Notes under the pieces: generated by a model
The model's database searches: none
What the model was told of the DNA's origin: nothing
Seen by the model: the letters and a program-made list of their open reading frames with translations, nothing else
Program-made: the position numbers and the translations under genes
Assembly (NCBI GenBank): GCA_046263255.1
Contig: JBHELD010000014.1
Location: 1-64,000 of the forward strand
DNA: 64,000 nt
Source of the DNA: JALZEG01 sp046263255
GTDB lineage: Bacteria > Actinomycetota > CADDZG01 > WHSQ01
Reading direction: 5' to 3'
Shown: piece after piece, positions 1-8,763 of the stretch
Position numbering within the stretch: the first letter of the stretch is position 1
How the letters are laid out: each line of letters begins with the position of its first letter

Positions 1-1
1 C

Positions 2-154
2 TACCTGTGCGCGCAGCTCGTGCGGATGCACCACGGGCGGATCTGGGTCGACTCGACGTGGGGCAAGGGGTCGAATTTCTCGTTCTCGATCCCGCGCCGG
101 GAGCCCGTGAGCGAGATAGTGCACATAACGAGCCCCGAAGCCCGCAGCGCCTAG
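2..154 (+). CDS. Sensor histidine kinase, C-terminal fragment
   Basis: This is the last 50 codons of a gene that begins before the window. The translated end contains YLCAQLVRMHHGRIWV followed by a glycine-rich GKGSNFSFSIP motif. That is the typical end of an HATPase_c (GHKL) ATP-binding domain, with the G2 box and final beta strand. The protein should autophosphorylate a histidine and signal to a response regulator that is not visible here. It converges on pafC, separated by a short spacer that holds a perfect palindrome. The sensory part and partner are unknown because the N-terminus is off the window. Confidence 0.8.
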   Translation, partial: YLCAQLVRMHHGRIWVDSTWGKGSNFSFSIPRREPVSEIVHITSPEARSA

Positions 155-170
155 CAAGCCCTCGCGATAC

Positions 171-186
171 GTCAGACATGTCTGAC
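171..186. repeat. Perfect 16-bp palindrome GTCAGACATGTCTGAC between convergent genes
   Basis: The sequence GTCAGACATGTCTGAC reads the same on both strands and is followed by ACCCC. It lies between the stop of the histidine kinase gene and the stop of pafC. It shares the GTCAG/CTGAC core with another palindrome at 8065-8079, also next to a gene end. It could be a small dispersed palindromic (REP-like) element, a bidirectional transcription end, or a protein-binding site. No T-run follows, so a classical intrinsic terminator is not well supported. Confidence 0.5.
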
Positions 187-196
187 ACCCCTGTGC

Positions 197-1168
197 TTAC
201 TCCTGATAGGGCCTCGCGATTTCTTCTGCGAGGCGCCGCGCCTCCTCCAGCGTCTCCCGCGGCTCCACGTTCCGCGCCCCCGGTCCCAGCTGCAGCAGCA
301 ACGTCGCGGCCCAGCGTCTGCCGCTCGCGGCCAGCTCGACGCGCTGCCAGCCGTCGTACTGCGGCCGGACGCTGCGGGGGTGGTAATACTCGGCGAACCA
401 CCGCGCCACCTCCGGGGAGATCTCCATCGTCAGCGTCGCCTCGTCGCCGCGCTCGCGAAACGCGCTCTTGTACGCGTCGGGGTCGAAGTCCTCCGGCACG
501 TCCGCGGGCTCGTCCAGGATCGCCACGTCCTTCATCCGGTCGGTGCGGAACATCCGCTCGTCCTCGCTGAGGTGGTCCCAGCCGACGAGGTACCAGCGCC
601 CCAGCGCCGCGATCAGCCCCCACGGGTCGACCGTCCGGTGCGTCAGCTGCCCGCGGGTGGCCGAGAAGTACTCGAGCCGGACCCGGCGCCGGTCGAGCAG
701 AGCCTCCTCGAGCGTCTGGATGTGCCCCTCAGCGGGCGCGAGCCTCACGTCGATGTCCGCCCCCGCGGAGTCCTCGCGGCTCACGCCGAGCGCGCGACCC
801 AGCTTGCCCAGGGCGCGGCGCAGCGAGTCGGCCTCCTCCATCCCGGGTGAGTCGACGAGCGCAGCCGCTCCGGCGTACAGCGTGAGGGCCTCCGCCGGCG
901 TGAACCGCAGCGGCGCGGCGAAGTAGTCCGCCATCCTGACGTGCACGCGATCGTCGTCGATCGAGACGTCGATGAGGTCGCCCGGCCCGTACCCGGGGAG
1001 CCCGCACAGAAAGACGAGCTCGAGGTCGGCGAGCAGCTCGCGCTTCGGCACGTTGAACTTGCGCGACAGCTCGTCGACGCTGACACCGGGGTGGTGGATC
1101 GCGTACGGGAGCAGCAGCAGGATCCGCTGCAGCCGCCGCCCGACGCGGCCCGAAGCGGGGGCGCTCAC
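197..1168 (-). CDS. pafC: WYL-domain transcriptional regulator PafC
   Basis: A protein of 323 residues with an N-terminal winged-helix part (about residues 10-70, with VSVDELSRKFNV) and a WYL domain in the middle (RVRLEYFSAT, then GRWYLVGWDHLSEDERMFRTDRM, split here at the domain boundary), followed by a C-terminal WCX-type domain. In mycobacteria PafB and PafC form a heterodimer that activates the LexA-independent DNA-damage response. They do not act in pupylation itself. The GTG start overlaps the pafB stop as GTGA, so the two are translationally coupled. It is the last gene of the pafA-DUF3866-pafB-pafC run. Confidence 0.88.
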   Translation of the reverse strand: MSAPASGRVGRRLQRILLLLPYAIHHPGVSVDELSRKFNVPKRELLADLELVFLCGLPGYGPGDLIDVSIDDDRVHVRMADYFAAPLRFTPAEALTLYAGAAALVDSPGMEEADSLRRALGKLGRALGVSREDSAGADIDVRLAPAEGHIQTLEEALLDRRRVRLEYFSATRGQLTHRTVDPWGLIAALGRWYLVGWDHLSEDERMFRTDRMKDVAILDEPADVPEDFDPDAYKSAFRERGDEATLTMEISPEVARWFAEYYHPRSVRPQYDGWQRVELAASGRRWAATLLLQLGPGARNVEPRETLEEARRLAEEIARPYQE

Positions 1169-2124
1169 GAGGGGTGGACCTCGAGGAACGGCGCGAGGTG
1201 GGCCAGCATCGCCTCGCGCGCGGCCGGCGGCTCGAGGATCTCCACTCCCGGCCCGAGCCCGATCGCCCACGCGACCAGCGCGTCGACGTTCGACACCTGC
1301 AGCTCGACGTCGAGCGCTCCGCCGGGCCGTTCGAGCCGCGGAGCGTCGGGATGGTTCTGCTCGGCCCACCAGCGCACCTGCGAGGCGAACCGGACCGTCG
1401 CGGTCGCCGGCTCCTCGCCTAGCTCCCAGGCCTCGCCCGCCACGTGCTCGTCGGCGCGGAAGCCCTCGGGCACCTCGTAACGGTGCTCGAGGGCGCGTGG
1501 GTCGCCCTCGATCCGCGTCGCCTTGAACACCCGCACCTCGTCCTTCGCCCGGTCGCGCCCGACGACGTACCAGCTCCCCCTGCGGTGGACGAGCCCGTAG
1601 GGGTCGACCTCTCGCTCGCGCGCCTCGGAGTCGGCCGCGCTCCTGTAGCGGAAAGCCACCGACCGCCGGTCGAGCAGAGCGGGGTACAGCGCGGCGAGCG
1701 CGGGCTGCTCGGCCGCAAGGTCGGCACCCCACACGACGCGGGGACCCGCCCACGTCTCCGTGGCCGCGTCGACCGACAGCTTCATGAGCCCGGACTCCGC
1801 GATCTCGCCCCCCCCGAGCACGCTCTCGGCCGCGAGCTTCAACGCGGCGAGCTCGTCGGGCTCGAGATCGAGCTGGGGCAGGTAGTAGAGGTTCTTCGGG
1901 ATGACGTACCCCTCGGTCTCGCCGAGCGGGTCGACGCTGCGGAGCTCGATCGGGATCCCCATCGCCCGGAGGTCCGCCTTGTCGCGCTCGAACGCGCGCC
2001 GGAACGCGTCGAGCGACTCCGAGTCGTAGCCCGCGATCTCGCGCCTGATCTCCTCGGCGGTCATCGGCGTCGGCGTCTCGAGCAGCGCCGCGATCAGGTT
2101 GATCAGCCGTTCGATCCGCCGCAT
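1165..2124 (-). CDS. pafB: WYL-domain transcriptional regulator PafB
   Basis: A protein of 319 residues beginning MRRIERLINLIAALLE, a winged-helix DNA-binding start, followed by a WYL domain (SVAFRYRSA; RGSWYVVGRDRAKDEVRVFK) and a WCX-like C-terminal domain. It is the partner of PafC. In mycobacteria the pair activates DNA repair genes after damage. The ATG overlaps the last base of the DUF3866 stop (TGATG), and its own stop overlaps the pafC start, so all four paf-cluster genes are probably made from one mRNA. The family and context together make the assignment firm. Confidence 0.88.
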   Translation of the reverse strand: MRRIERLINLIAALLETPTPMTAEEIRREIAGYDSESLDAFRRAFERDKADLRAMGIPIELRSVDPLGETEGYVIPKNLYYLPQLDLEPDELAALKLAAESVLGGGEIAESGLMKLSVDAATETWAGPRVVWGADLAAEQPALAALYPALLDRRSVAFRYRSAADSEAREREVDPYGLVHRRGSWYVVGRDRAKDEVRVFKATRIEGDPRALEHRYEVPEGFRADEHVAGEAWELGEEPATATVRFASQVRWWAEQNHPDAPRLERPGGALDVELQVSNVDALVAWAIGLGPGVEILEPPAAREAMLAHLAPFLEVHPS

Positions 2125-3200
2125 CAGCCGAGCGTATCCAGCAGTCGCGCGGCGTAGGTACCGGCCGCCGCAGCCGCGGCGAACGTCTCGGGGGCTTCGT
2201 CCGGCCCGCGCCCCATCGACGAGACGGAGACGCCGGAACGCCTCAGCGCCTCCATGCCGGCCGCCGGGTCGACGAGGTGTACCCGGTGACGCGGCGCGGC
2301 GTCGCCCAGCTGCGCGACCAGGTCTTCGGTCGCAGCGCCCAGGTCCGGCACGACCACGTCCGCCGGCTCGCGCGCCGCGACGCGCAGGGCCGTCAGCGTG
2401 TGGTGGCTGACGCCGCGGTGACGTTCCCGCGCTTCCGCAAACGACACCCGCAAGCAGGCAACCGCGCGGCCCCCGAGCGCCGTCGCCGCGTCGAGCACCT
2501 GCCCCTGCTCGATCGCGGTGAAGCCGAGGGCTGTGTTCGTGCCCACGACCCCGGGGCCCATGGCGACGATGCCGACGTCCGCTCCCCCGGCGCGCCGCAG
2601 CGCGGCCAGGCCGCTGAAGACGTTCACGGTCTCGAGGTCGCCGCCGAACGCGTGCCCGCACGTCGCGGTCACGTCCAGGAGACCGGCGGCCGTGGAGGCG
2701 CGGACCAGGTCGCTCCACGCGAGCGGCAGCGCGCCGGCATCGGTCATGAGGTAGCCGATCCGGGCATCCGGTCGTTCGGCCTTTATGCCCGCGGCCACCC
2801 CAGGGACCTGGGAGTGGAGGCCGCAGGCGACCACCGGCGTCCCGTCGATCGTCTCGACGTCGGCGAGCGCCGCGCCGTGGGGGCTCGCGTCCTCCTCCGC
2901 CGCCAGAACCTCGGTCTGCCACGGCGTGTAGCGCATCTTCACGATGTGCCCCGCCGGCCCCGGCGCGGGCGGAGGCGCGTCGAGGTCCCACAGCACGAAC
3001 GCGCGGCCCCCGGTCCCGAGCCCCAGCTCGATGCCCGTCGTGTTGACGACGACCCGGTGCCCCTCCTGCAGGCGGCCCAGCATCGCCGGGAACGCGTCGG
3101 CTCCGCACGCCGAGCCGTCTTCCAGCTCGACCTCGACGCGCACGAGGTCCTCGAGCTCCTCGGAGAGGCGGCGAACGATGCCCTGCCTGAAGAAGGCCAT
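2124..3200 (-). CDS. DUF3866 family protein in the paf operon
   Basis: A protein of 358 residues matching the actinobacterial DUF3866 family, which often sits beside pafA and pafBC. It has a glycine-rich middle (MGPGVVGTNTALGFTAIEQ) and a conserved MRYTPWQTEVL stretch. There is no signal peptide or membrane segment. Its biochemical role is unknown. The ATG start abuts the pafA stop directly, and its stop overlaps the pafB ATG by one base, which places it firmly in the same transcription unit. A link to pupylation or to DNA-damage signalling is inference from position only. Confidence 0.82.
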   Translation of the reverse strand: MAFFRQGIVRRLSEELEDLVRVEVELEDGSACGADAFPAMLGRLQEGHRVVVNTTGIELGLGTGGRAFVLWDLDAPPPAPGPAGHIVKMRYTPWQTEVLAAEEDASPHGAALADVETIDGTPVVACGLHSQVPGVAAGIKAERPDARIGYLMTDAGALPLAWSDLVRASTAAGLLDVTATCGHAFGGDLETVNVFSGLAALRRAGGADVGIVAMGPGVVGTNTALGFTAIEQGQVLDAATALGGRAVACLRVSFAEARERHRGVSHHTLTALRVAAREPADVVVPDLGAATEDLVAQLGDAAPRHRVHLVDPAAGMEALRRSGVSVSSMGRGPDEAPETFAAAAAAGTYAARLLDTLG

Positions 3201-4562
3201 CTACAGCGAGGCGATGAGCTTGCTCACGCGCTCGTCCTGCGACCTGAAAGGGTCCTTGCACAGCACCGTCCGCTGCGCCTGGTCGTTGAGCTTGAGGTGG
3301 ACCCAGTCGACCGTGAAGTCGCGGCGCTTGCGCTTCGCCGCCCGGATGAACTCGCCCCGCAGCTTCGCGCGCGTCGTCTGCGGCGGCTCCTGCGTCGCGG
3401 TCTCGATGTCGTCTTCGTCGCACATCCGCTCCATCCTGTGGCGCCGCTCCAGCAGGTAATAGAGGCCCCGCTTGCGGTTGACGTCGTGGTAGGCGAGGTC
3501 CATGAGCGCGACCTTCGGGTGCGCGAGCGAGATCTTGTGCCGCCCGCGGTAGGTCTCGATCAGCCGCCGCTTCGCGATCCAGTCCACCTGCTCTGCGAGC
3601 GCCTCCTGGTCGTGCTCGAGCGAGACGATCGCGTGCTCCCACATCTCGGCGATCTCGACGAGGACCTTGTCGTCGCGCCGTTCGACCCACCGGAGCGCCT
3701 TCTCGAGGTACTCCTTCTGCATGTCGAGGGCCGAGGCCTCGCGCCCGTTCGCCAGCCGCACGCGGCGCTTGCAGGTGGTGTCGTGCGAGATCTCCCTGAT
3801 CGCGCGGATGGGGTTCTCGAGGGTCAGGTCGCGCATCTGGACGCCCTCCTCCACCATCCGGAGCAGCAACGCAGTCGACCCGACCTTGAGGTAGGACGCC
3901 CACTCGCTCATGTTCGAGTCGCCGACGATCACGTGGAGGCGGCGATACTTCTCGGCGTCCGCGTGCGGCTCGTCGCGCGTGTTGATGATCGGGCGGGACC
4001 GCGTCGTGGCGGACGACACCCCTTCCCAGATGTGCTCGGCGCGCTGCGAGATGCAGAAGAGCGCGCCGCGCGCCGTCTGGAGGACCTTTCCGGCGCCGGC
4101 GAAGATCTGCCGCGTGACGAAGAACGGGATCATCACCTCGGCGAGGCGCCCGAACTCGCCGTAGCGCGAGACGAGATAGTTCTCGTGGCTCCCGTACGAG
4201 TTCCCCGCGGAGTCGGTGTTGTTCTTGAAGAGGTAGATGTCGCCGGAGATCCCCTCCTCGCGGAGCCGCGCCTCTGCCGCCTTCAGCAGGCCCTCCAGGA
4301 TCCGCTCTCCCGCCTTGTCGTGGACGATGAGGTCGTAGACCGAGTCGCACTCGGGCGTCGCGTACTCGGGGTGCGAGCCGACGTCGAGGTAGAGGCGCGC
4401 CCCGTTCTCCAGGAAGACGTTCGACGACCGTCCCCACGACACCACGCGCCGGAAGAGGTAGCGCGCGACCTCGTCGGGCGACAACCGGCGCTGCCCGCGG
4501 AACGTGCACGTGACGCCGTACTCGTTCTCGGTGCCGAAGATCCTCTTCTCCACGGGTTCCAT
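3201..4562 (-). CDS. pafA: Pup--protein ligase PafA
   Basis: A protein of 453 residues, almost the length of the mycobacterial enzyme. It joins the C-terminal glutamate of Pup to lysines of target proteins using ATP, through gamma-glutamyl phosphate. It opens with KRIFGTENEYGVTCTF, the glutamine-synthetase-like fold shared with Dop, and contains LYLDVGSHPEYATPECD and INTRDEPHADAEKYRRLHV, which form the nucleotide/metal site. Unlike Dop it has no inserted Dop-loop after the first strands. I chose the ATG at 4562, giving MEPVEKRIFG, by family length. An ATG at 4595 is also in frame. Neither has a clear Shine-Dalgarno. It heads the pafA-DUF3866-pafB-pafC operon. Confidence 0.93.
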   Translation of the reverse strand: MEPVEKRIFGTENEYGVTCTFRGQRRLSPDEVARYLFRRVVSWGRSSNVFLENGARLYLDVGSHPEYATPECDSVYDLIVHDKAGERILEGLLKAAEARLREEGISGDIYLFKNNTDSAGNSYGSHENYLVSRYGEFGRLAEVMIPFFVTRQIFAGAGKVLQTARGALFCISQRAEHIWEGVSSATTRSRPIINTRDEPHADAEKYRRLHVIVGDSNMSEWASYLKVGSTALLLRMVEEGVQMRDLTLENPIRAIREISHDTTCKRRVRLANGREASALDMQKEYLEKALRWVERRDDKVLVEIAEMWEHAIVSLEHDQEALAEQVDWIAKRRLIETYRGRHKISLAHPKVALMDLAYHDVNRKRGLYYLLERRHRMERMCDEDDIETATQEPPQTTRAKLRGEFIRAAKRKRRDFTVDWVHLKLNDQAQRTVLCKDPFRSQDERVSKLIASL

Positions 4563-4682
4563 TCTGTACGGAAAAGCCGCGGTCTCCGGCGCCATGCGAG
4601 CCCAATTAGGGGCGCGGCGGCGATCTCGGTAGTATCGGCTGCGGGGTCGGGCGGTGGAGACGGGACAGGGAAGGCGGGTGCC

Positions 4683-7600
4683 ATGAGCGGTTGCGATCGC
4701 TGCGGGGCGCCGACGCCGCAGGGCGCCAGGTTCTGTCCGGCCTGCGGCGCCTCGCTGGTCGACGTCGCGCCGGCGCTCAAGACCGTCACCGTCCTCTTCA
4801 CCGACATCGTCGACTCGACCCTCCTGGGCGAGCGCCTCGACCCCGAGACCCTCCACGCGGTCATGCTCGAGTACTTCGACGTCATGCGCGGCGTCGTCGG
4901 CCGGTACGGGGGCTCCGTCGAGAAGTTCATCGGCGACGCCGTCATGGGTGTGTTCGGGATCCCGGAGCTCCACGAGGACGACGCGCTGAGGGCCGTGACG
5001 GCCGCCGTCGTGATCCACAAGGCGGTCGCCGAGCTCGGTCGGCGCGTCGGCCGCGAGGCTGGCGTCGCCCTGGAGGTGCACAGCGGGATCAACACCGGCG
5101 AGGTCCTGTCCCAGATGAGCGACGGGTCGACCGGCAGGTTGGTCGGCGACGCGGTGAACGTGGCCGCGCGCCTCCAGGCCGCCGCGGCCCCCGGCGAGAT
5201 CCTCATCGGCCCGTCCACGCTCCACCTCGTGCGGCACGCGGTACGCGCCGAGGCTCTGCCGCCGTTGTTCGTCAAGGGGCGGACCTCGCCCGTCCTCGCG
5301 CACCGCGTGGACGCGCTGCTCCCGCGGCACGGGGCCCGGCCGCGTCCGCAGACGCCGCTGGTGGGCCGCGACCGGGAGATGCGGTTGCTGCGCGAGACGC
5401 TCGACCGCGTGGTCGAGCGCAGGACGCCGCATCGGTTCACCGTCCTCGGCTCGCCCGGCGTCGGCAAGTCACGCCTGGTCGCGGAGCTCGCGGCGGCCGC
5501 GCCGGTGCGGGTCCTGCAGGGCCGCTGTCTTCCCTACGGCGACGGCATCACTTACTGGCCGCTCGCGGAGATGGTCCAGGCTTCAGCCGGCATCGATTCC
5601 GCCGACCCGCCGGACGAGGCGTTCGCGAAGCTGCACGCGGCCGCAGGCGGAGGCGACGACGCGCGGGCGGTCGCAGAAGGGGTGGCGCAGGCGGTCGGCC
5701 TTGCCCGCCCGGACGTCACGACGGCGGACCTCTCGTGGGCGGTGCGCAAGTACCTCGAGGCGATCGCGGCGCGAAAGCCCCTCATGCTCGTCGTGGACGA
5801 CCTCCACTGGGCCGAGCCCGCGATGCTCGACCTGCTCGACCACGTGGTCGACTCGATGCACGAGATCCCGCTCCTCGTCGTGTGCACCGCGCGGCCGGAC
5901 CTCCTGGACCTGCACCCGGAGTGGAGCGGGGGGAAGGGGAACTCGTCGAGCCTGGTGCTGGGCCCCCTGAAGGAGCCCGAGTGCCGGACGCTGCTCACCT
6001 CTCTGCTCGGCGAGTCTCCCGCGGTGGCAGACGTCGCCGCCGCCGTGTTCCGGGTCGCGGACGGCAACCCCCTCTTCGTCGAGGAGATGGTCTCGATGCT
6101 CGTAGAGGACGGGTTGCTCCAGAAGGTCGGCGGCCGCTGGACCGCCGTCCGGGATCTCGCCTCGGCCGCGGTCCCCCCGACGATCCACGCGCTGGTCTCG
6201 GCCCGGCTCGACCGGCTGAGCCGCGCCGAGCAAGAGGTCGTGGGCATAGCCGCCGTCATGGGAAAGGTGTTCGCTCCGCGCGCCGTGACCGATCTTGCGT
6301 CGCCGGCTGCCGGGGACGCGGTAGAGGAGTCGTTCGACCGCCTGACGCGGATGCAGCTCGTCGAGCCCACAGACACCGACTTCGCCGGCGACCGCACGTA
6401 CGCGTTCCGTCACCTTCTGATCCGCGACACCGCATACGAACGGCTCCCGCGCCAGGCGAGGGCGGAGATACACGAGCGGTTCGCGAAATGGCTGGTCGGG
6501 ATCCTCGGCGACAGGCTGGCGGCGTACGAGGAGGTCGTCGGCTACCACCTCGAGCAGGCCCACCTGTACCGCCGGCAGCTCGGGCCGCGCGACGACGGCC
6601 TCGCCGCGCGCGCGGCGGAGCACCTTGCCGCAGGCGGCCGCCGCGCCGCCGCGCGCCAGGACGTCGACGCCGCCGTGAAGCTGCTGACGCGCGCGGCGGA
6701 CCTGGTGCCGGAGCCCGACGTGGCGAGGCTGGCGGTGCTCCCCGACCTGGGCCGGGCCCTGCACGAGGCCGGCGAGTACGCGCGGGCGATGTCGGTGTTC
6801 GAGGAGGCGATCGACCTGGCCTCGGCCGCGGGCGACGATGCCACCGCGACGCGCTGCACGATCTTCAGGGAGAGGTCGAGGATCCACCGCGACCCGCAGG
6901 TCAACACCGAAGACCTCAGAGCAGTGGCCGAGGGCGCAGTCAAGGTCCTGGGGGACCTGGAGGACGACTACGGGCTCTGTCACGCCTGGGACCTCGCCGC
7001 GTACGTCCACGATTGTGCGGGCCGCTCTAAAGAGGCCCTGCACGCCCTCCGTCATGCGGCGATTCATGCGGAGCGATCGGGGATGCCGTCCCTGATCGCC
7101 TATCAGAAGCGTGCTCTATTGGCCTCGCTGGCATGGGGTGCCGGCGCAGTCGACGAGATCATTCCCTTCGCCGAGGACCTCCTGGCAGCGTCGAGGGCGA
7201 CAAACGACCGATATTCGGAAGCTCGGGCGCTGCTGACGCTGGCGCAGGCAAAGGCGATGCTTGGCGACTTCTCGTCCGCCCGGGAATACGTGCTGGCCGA
7301 GACGGAGCTCTGCGCCGACACCCATTTTCGGTTCATCCATGGAGCCGGCGCGTTCGAGCGCGCACACGTCGAGCTGCTGGCGGGGAACTTGACTGCAGCC
7401 GAGACCGAGGCGCGCGCGGGCTGCGAGATCCTGGACCGGATGGGTGAGAAAGGGGTCCTGCCGACGCTACAGGTCCAGCTGGCCGACATCGTCTACGGCC
7501 TGGGACGCCTGGATGAAGCCGAATCGATGGCCGACACGGCTATGGCCTTGTCGGCGCAAGACGACTCGTTGACGGAGATGAAGTGGCGTTCGGTGAAGGC

Positions 7601-7859
7601 GAAGGTCCTCGCGCGGCGCGGAAAGATGCCGCAGGCGATCGGCCTCGCCGAGGAGGCGGCCGAAATCGCGGCCGCCACGGGTTATCTCGACTGGCAGGCA
7701 GGGGTCTTTGTGGACGTCGCCGCGGTGATGGACGCTGCGGGACGTGGGGAAGGCGCGTCCAGAGCGCTCCACCGCGCCCTTGCCCTTTACGAGCGCAAAG
7801 GCAACGCCGTGTCGCGGCTTGCGGTGGAGCGCCGTCTGAACGAGAAGACGAGCGTCTGA
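4683..7859 (+). CDS. Zinc ribbon - class III nucleotide cyclase - AAA ATPase - TPR regulator
   Basis: A protein of 1058 residues. Residues 4-22 form a zinc ribbon (CDRCG ... CPACG). A class III adenylate/guanylate cyclase domain spans about 33-215, with FTDIVDST (metal Asp41) and EKFIGDAVMGVF (base-binding Lys81, metal Asp85). An AAA/STAND-like ATPase follows, with Walker A GSPGVGKSR near residue 256 and Walker B LVVDDLHW near 368. The C-terminal half is TPR-like helical repeats. The metal and lysine residues are kept, so cyclase activity is plausible. The ATG has a GGAAGG Shine-Dalgarno. A weak -10 (TAGTAT, 4630-4635) lies upstream. It runs opposite to the paf and prc genes and splits the locus. 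A second protein of the same plan lies at 46178-49456. Confidence 0.85.
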   Translation: MSGCDRCGAPTPQGARFCPACGASLVDVAPALKTVTVLFTDIVDSTLLGERLDPETLHAVMLEYFDVMRGVVGRYGGSVEKFIGDAVMGVFGIPELHEDDALRAVTAAVVIHKAVAELGRRVGREAGVALEVHSGINTGEVLSQMSDGSTGRLVGDAVNVAARLQAAAAPGEILIGPSTLHLVRHAVRAEALPPLFVKGRTSPVLAHRVDALLPRHGARPRPQTPLVGRDREMRLLRETLDRVVERRTPHRFTVLGSPGVGKSRLVAELAAAAPVRVLQGRCLPYGDGITYWPLAEMVQASAGIDSADPPDEAFAKLHAAAGGGDDARAVAEGVAQAVGLARPDVTTADLSWAVRKYLEAIAARKPLMLVVDDLHWAEPAMLDLLDHVVDSMHEIPLLVVCTARPDLLDLHPEWSGGKGNSSSLVLGPLKEPECRTLLTSLLGESPAVADVAAAVFRVADGNPLFVEEMVSMLVEDGLLQKVGGRWTAVRDLASAAVPPTIHALVSARLDRLSRAEQEVVGIAAVMGKVFAPRAVTDLASPAAGDAVEESFDRLTRMQLVEPTDTDFAGDRTYAFRHLLIRDTAYERLPRQARAEIHERFAKWLVGILGDRLAAYEEVVGYHLEQAHLYRRQLGPRDDGLAARAAEHLAAGGRRAAARQDVDAAVKLLTRAADLVPEPDVARLAVLPDLGRALHEAGEYARAMSVFEEAIDLASAAGDDATATRCTIFRERSRIHRDPQVNTEDLRAVAEGAVKVLGDLEDDYGLCHAWDLAAYVHDCAGRSKEALHALRHAAIHAERSGMPSLIAYQKRALLASLAWGAGAVDEIIPFAEDLLAASRATNDRYSEARALLTLAQAKAMLGDFSSAREYVLAETELCADTHFRFIHGAGAFERAHVELLAGNLTAAETEARAGCEILDRMGEKGVLPTLQVQLADIVYGLGRLDEAESMADTAMALSAQDDSLTEMKWRSVKAKVLARRGKMPQAIGLAEEAAEIAAATGYLDWQAGVFVDVAAVMDAAGRGEGASRALHRALALYERKGNAVSRLAVERRLNEKTSV

Positions 7860-7869
7860 CCGACTATTG

Positions 7870-7992
7870 CTACCAGCGCGGAGGCTTCGGGAGCTTGTTC
7901 TCCTCGCACGCCCGGCAGATCGCGTCGTAGTCCTCCCTGAGCCAGTTGACGATCTCCTGGATCTTCTCTTCCGTGAGAAGCGTCTCGCCCAT
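7870..7992 (-). CDS. Small 40-residue hypothetical protein downstream of prcA
   Basis: The ORF encodes 40 residues beginning MGETLLTEEKIQEIVNWL and ending KLPKPPRW, with a CRAC pair of cysteines in the middle. A near-perfect Shine-Dalgarno (AAAGGAGG) sits about seven bases before the ATG, which is strong support for a real gene. It is mostly a charged amphipathic helix with no signal or membrane segment. It lies on the prcBA strand, 87 bases after the prcA stop, and converges on the cyclase gene. I do not recognise a family. Confidence 0.65.
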   Translation of the reverse strand: MGETLLTEEKIQEIVNWLREDYDAICRACEENKLPKPPRW

Positions 7993-8064
7993 CACAGTCC
8001 TCCTTTGTCGCACCCGCCTGCCTGTCCGCGGAAGTATAAGGAGGTCGTCGCAGCGGCCGCTGTT

Positions 8065-8079
8065 AGGTGCCTGACACCT
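8065..8079. repeat. Short palindrome AGGTG-CCTGA-CACCT abutting the prcA stop
   Basis: Five-base arms AGGTG and CACCT flank CCTGA, directly next to the stop codon of prcA. The core (GCCTGACACC) resembles the GTCTGACACC found at 177-189. No T-run follows on either strand, so I read it as a dispersed palindrome or a protein or RNA site rather than a clear terminator. Confidence 0.4.
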
Positions 8080-8760
8080 CTATAGCAGTGACTTCAGCTC
8101 CTCGGTCGTGAGCCTCCGGAACTTGCGCCTCGCCCGCGCGCGGTCGAGCACCGCGACCTCGAGCCCGTCGGGCGTCGGCTCCCGGCCCTCGACCGAGACC
8201 AGGGCGTCGTGACCGAGCTTGAGCCCCGCCTTCAGGTCCGGCTCCTTCTTCGGGTACTTGTCGCTCAGATAGGTGCCGAGGGCCTCGGCCTGGCCCCCCA
8301 TCGCGACCCACCCCTGCCGGTCCGTGACCGATCCGTCGTAGAGGATGTGGAACAGCTCGTTGGTCGCGGTGCTGTCGCCCACCGCAGCGACGAGGACCTC
8401 GCACTCGTACGGCTTCACCTCGGACGTGAAGATGTTCCCCAGCGACTGCGAGTAGGCGTTCGCGAGCCCCTTAGCCGTCACGTCCTCCCGCGAGTACGAG
8501 TACCCCTTCACGTCGACGAGCCTGATGCCGCCGATCCGGAGCTGCTCGAACTCGTTGAAGCGCCCGACTCCCGCAAAGGCGATGCGGTCGTAGATCTCCG
8601 AGATCTTGTGGAGGGTCGCGCTCGGGTTCTCGGCGATGAACAGGAGGCCGTCCGAGTACTCCAGCGCCATGACCGACTTGCCGCGGGCGATGCCCTTGCG
8701 CGCGTAGTCGGCCTTGTCCTTCATGAGCTGCTCGGGCGAGACGTAGTACGGGACCGGCAT
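8080..8760 (-). CDS. prcA: 20S proteasome subunit alpha
   Basis: A protein of 226 residues. It starts MPVPYYVSPEQLMKDKADYA and continues with RKGIARGKSVMALEY, the conserved actinobacterial PrcA N-terminus that forms the gated ring entrance and docks the ARC ATPase. The C-terminus is rich in charged residues (RARARRKFRRLTTEELKSLL), which is usual for this subunit. Alpha subunits are not catalytic. They form the outer rings around PrcB. The start lies three bases after the prcB stop, so the two are co-transcribed. A palindrome abuts the stop codon. Confidence 0.95.
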   Translation of the reverse strand: MPVPYYVSPEQLMKDKADYARKGIARGKSVMALEYSDGLLFIAENPSATLHKISEIYDRIAFAGVGRFNEFEQLRIGGIRLVDVKGYSYSREDVTAKGLANAYSQSLGNIFTSEVKPYECEVLVAAVGDSTATNELFHILYDGSVTDRQGWVAMGGQAEALGTYLSDKYPKKEPDLKAGLKLGHDALVSVEGREPTPDGLEVAVLDRARARRKFRRLTTEELKSLL

Positions 8761-8763
8761 TCG

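Noticed and set aside
2277..4682. Long N-terminal extension in frame with the cyclase at 4683
   Set aside because: The extension overlaps pafA and DUF3866 on the other strand. The ATG at 4683 has a Shine-Dalgarno and starts directly with the zinc ribbon.
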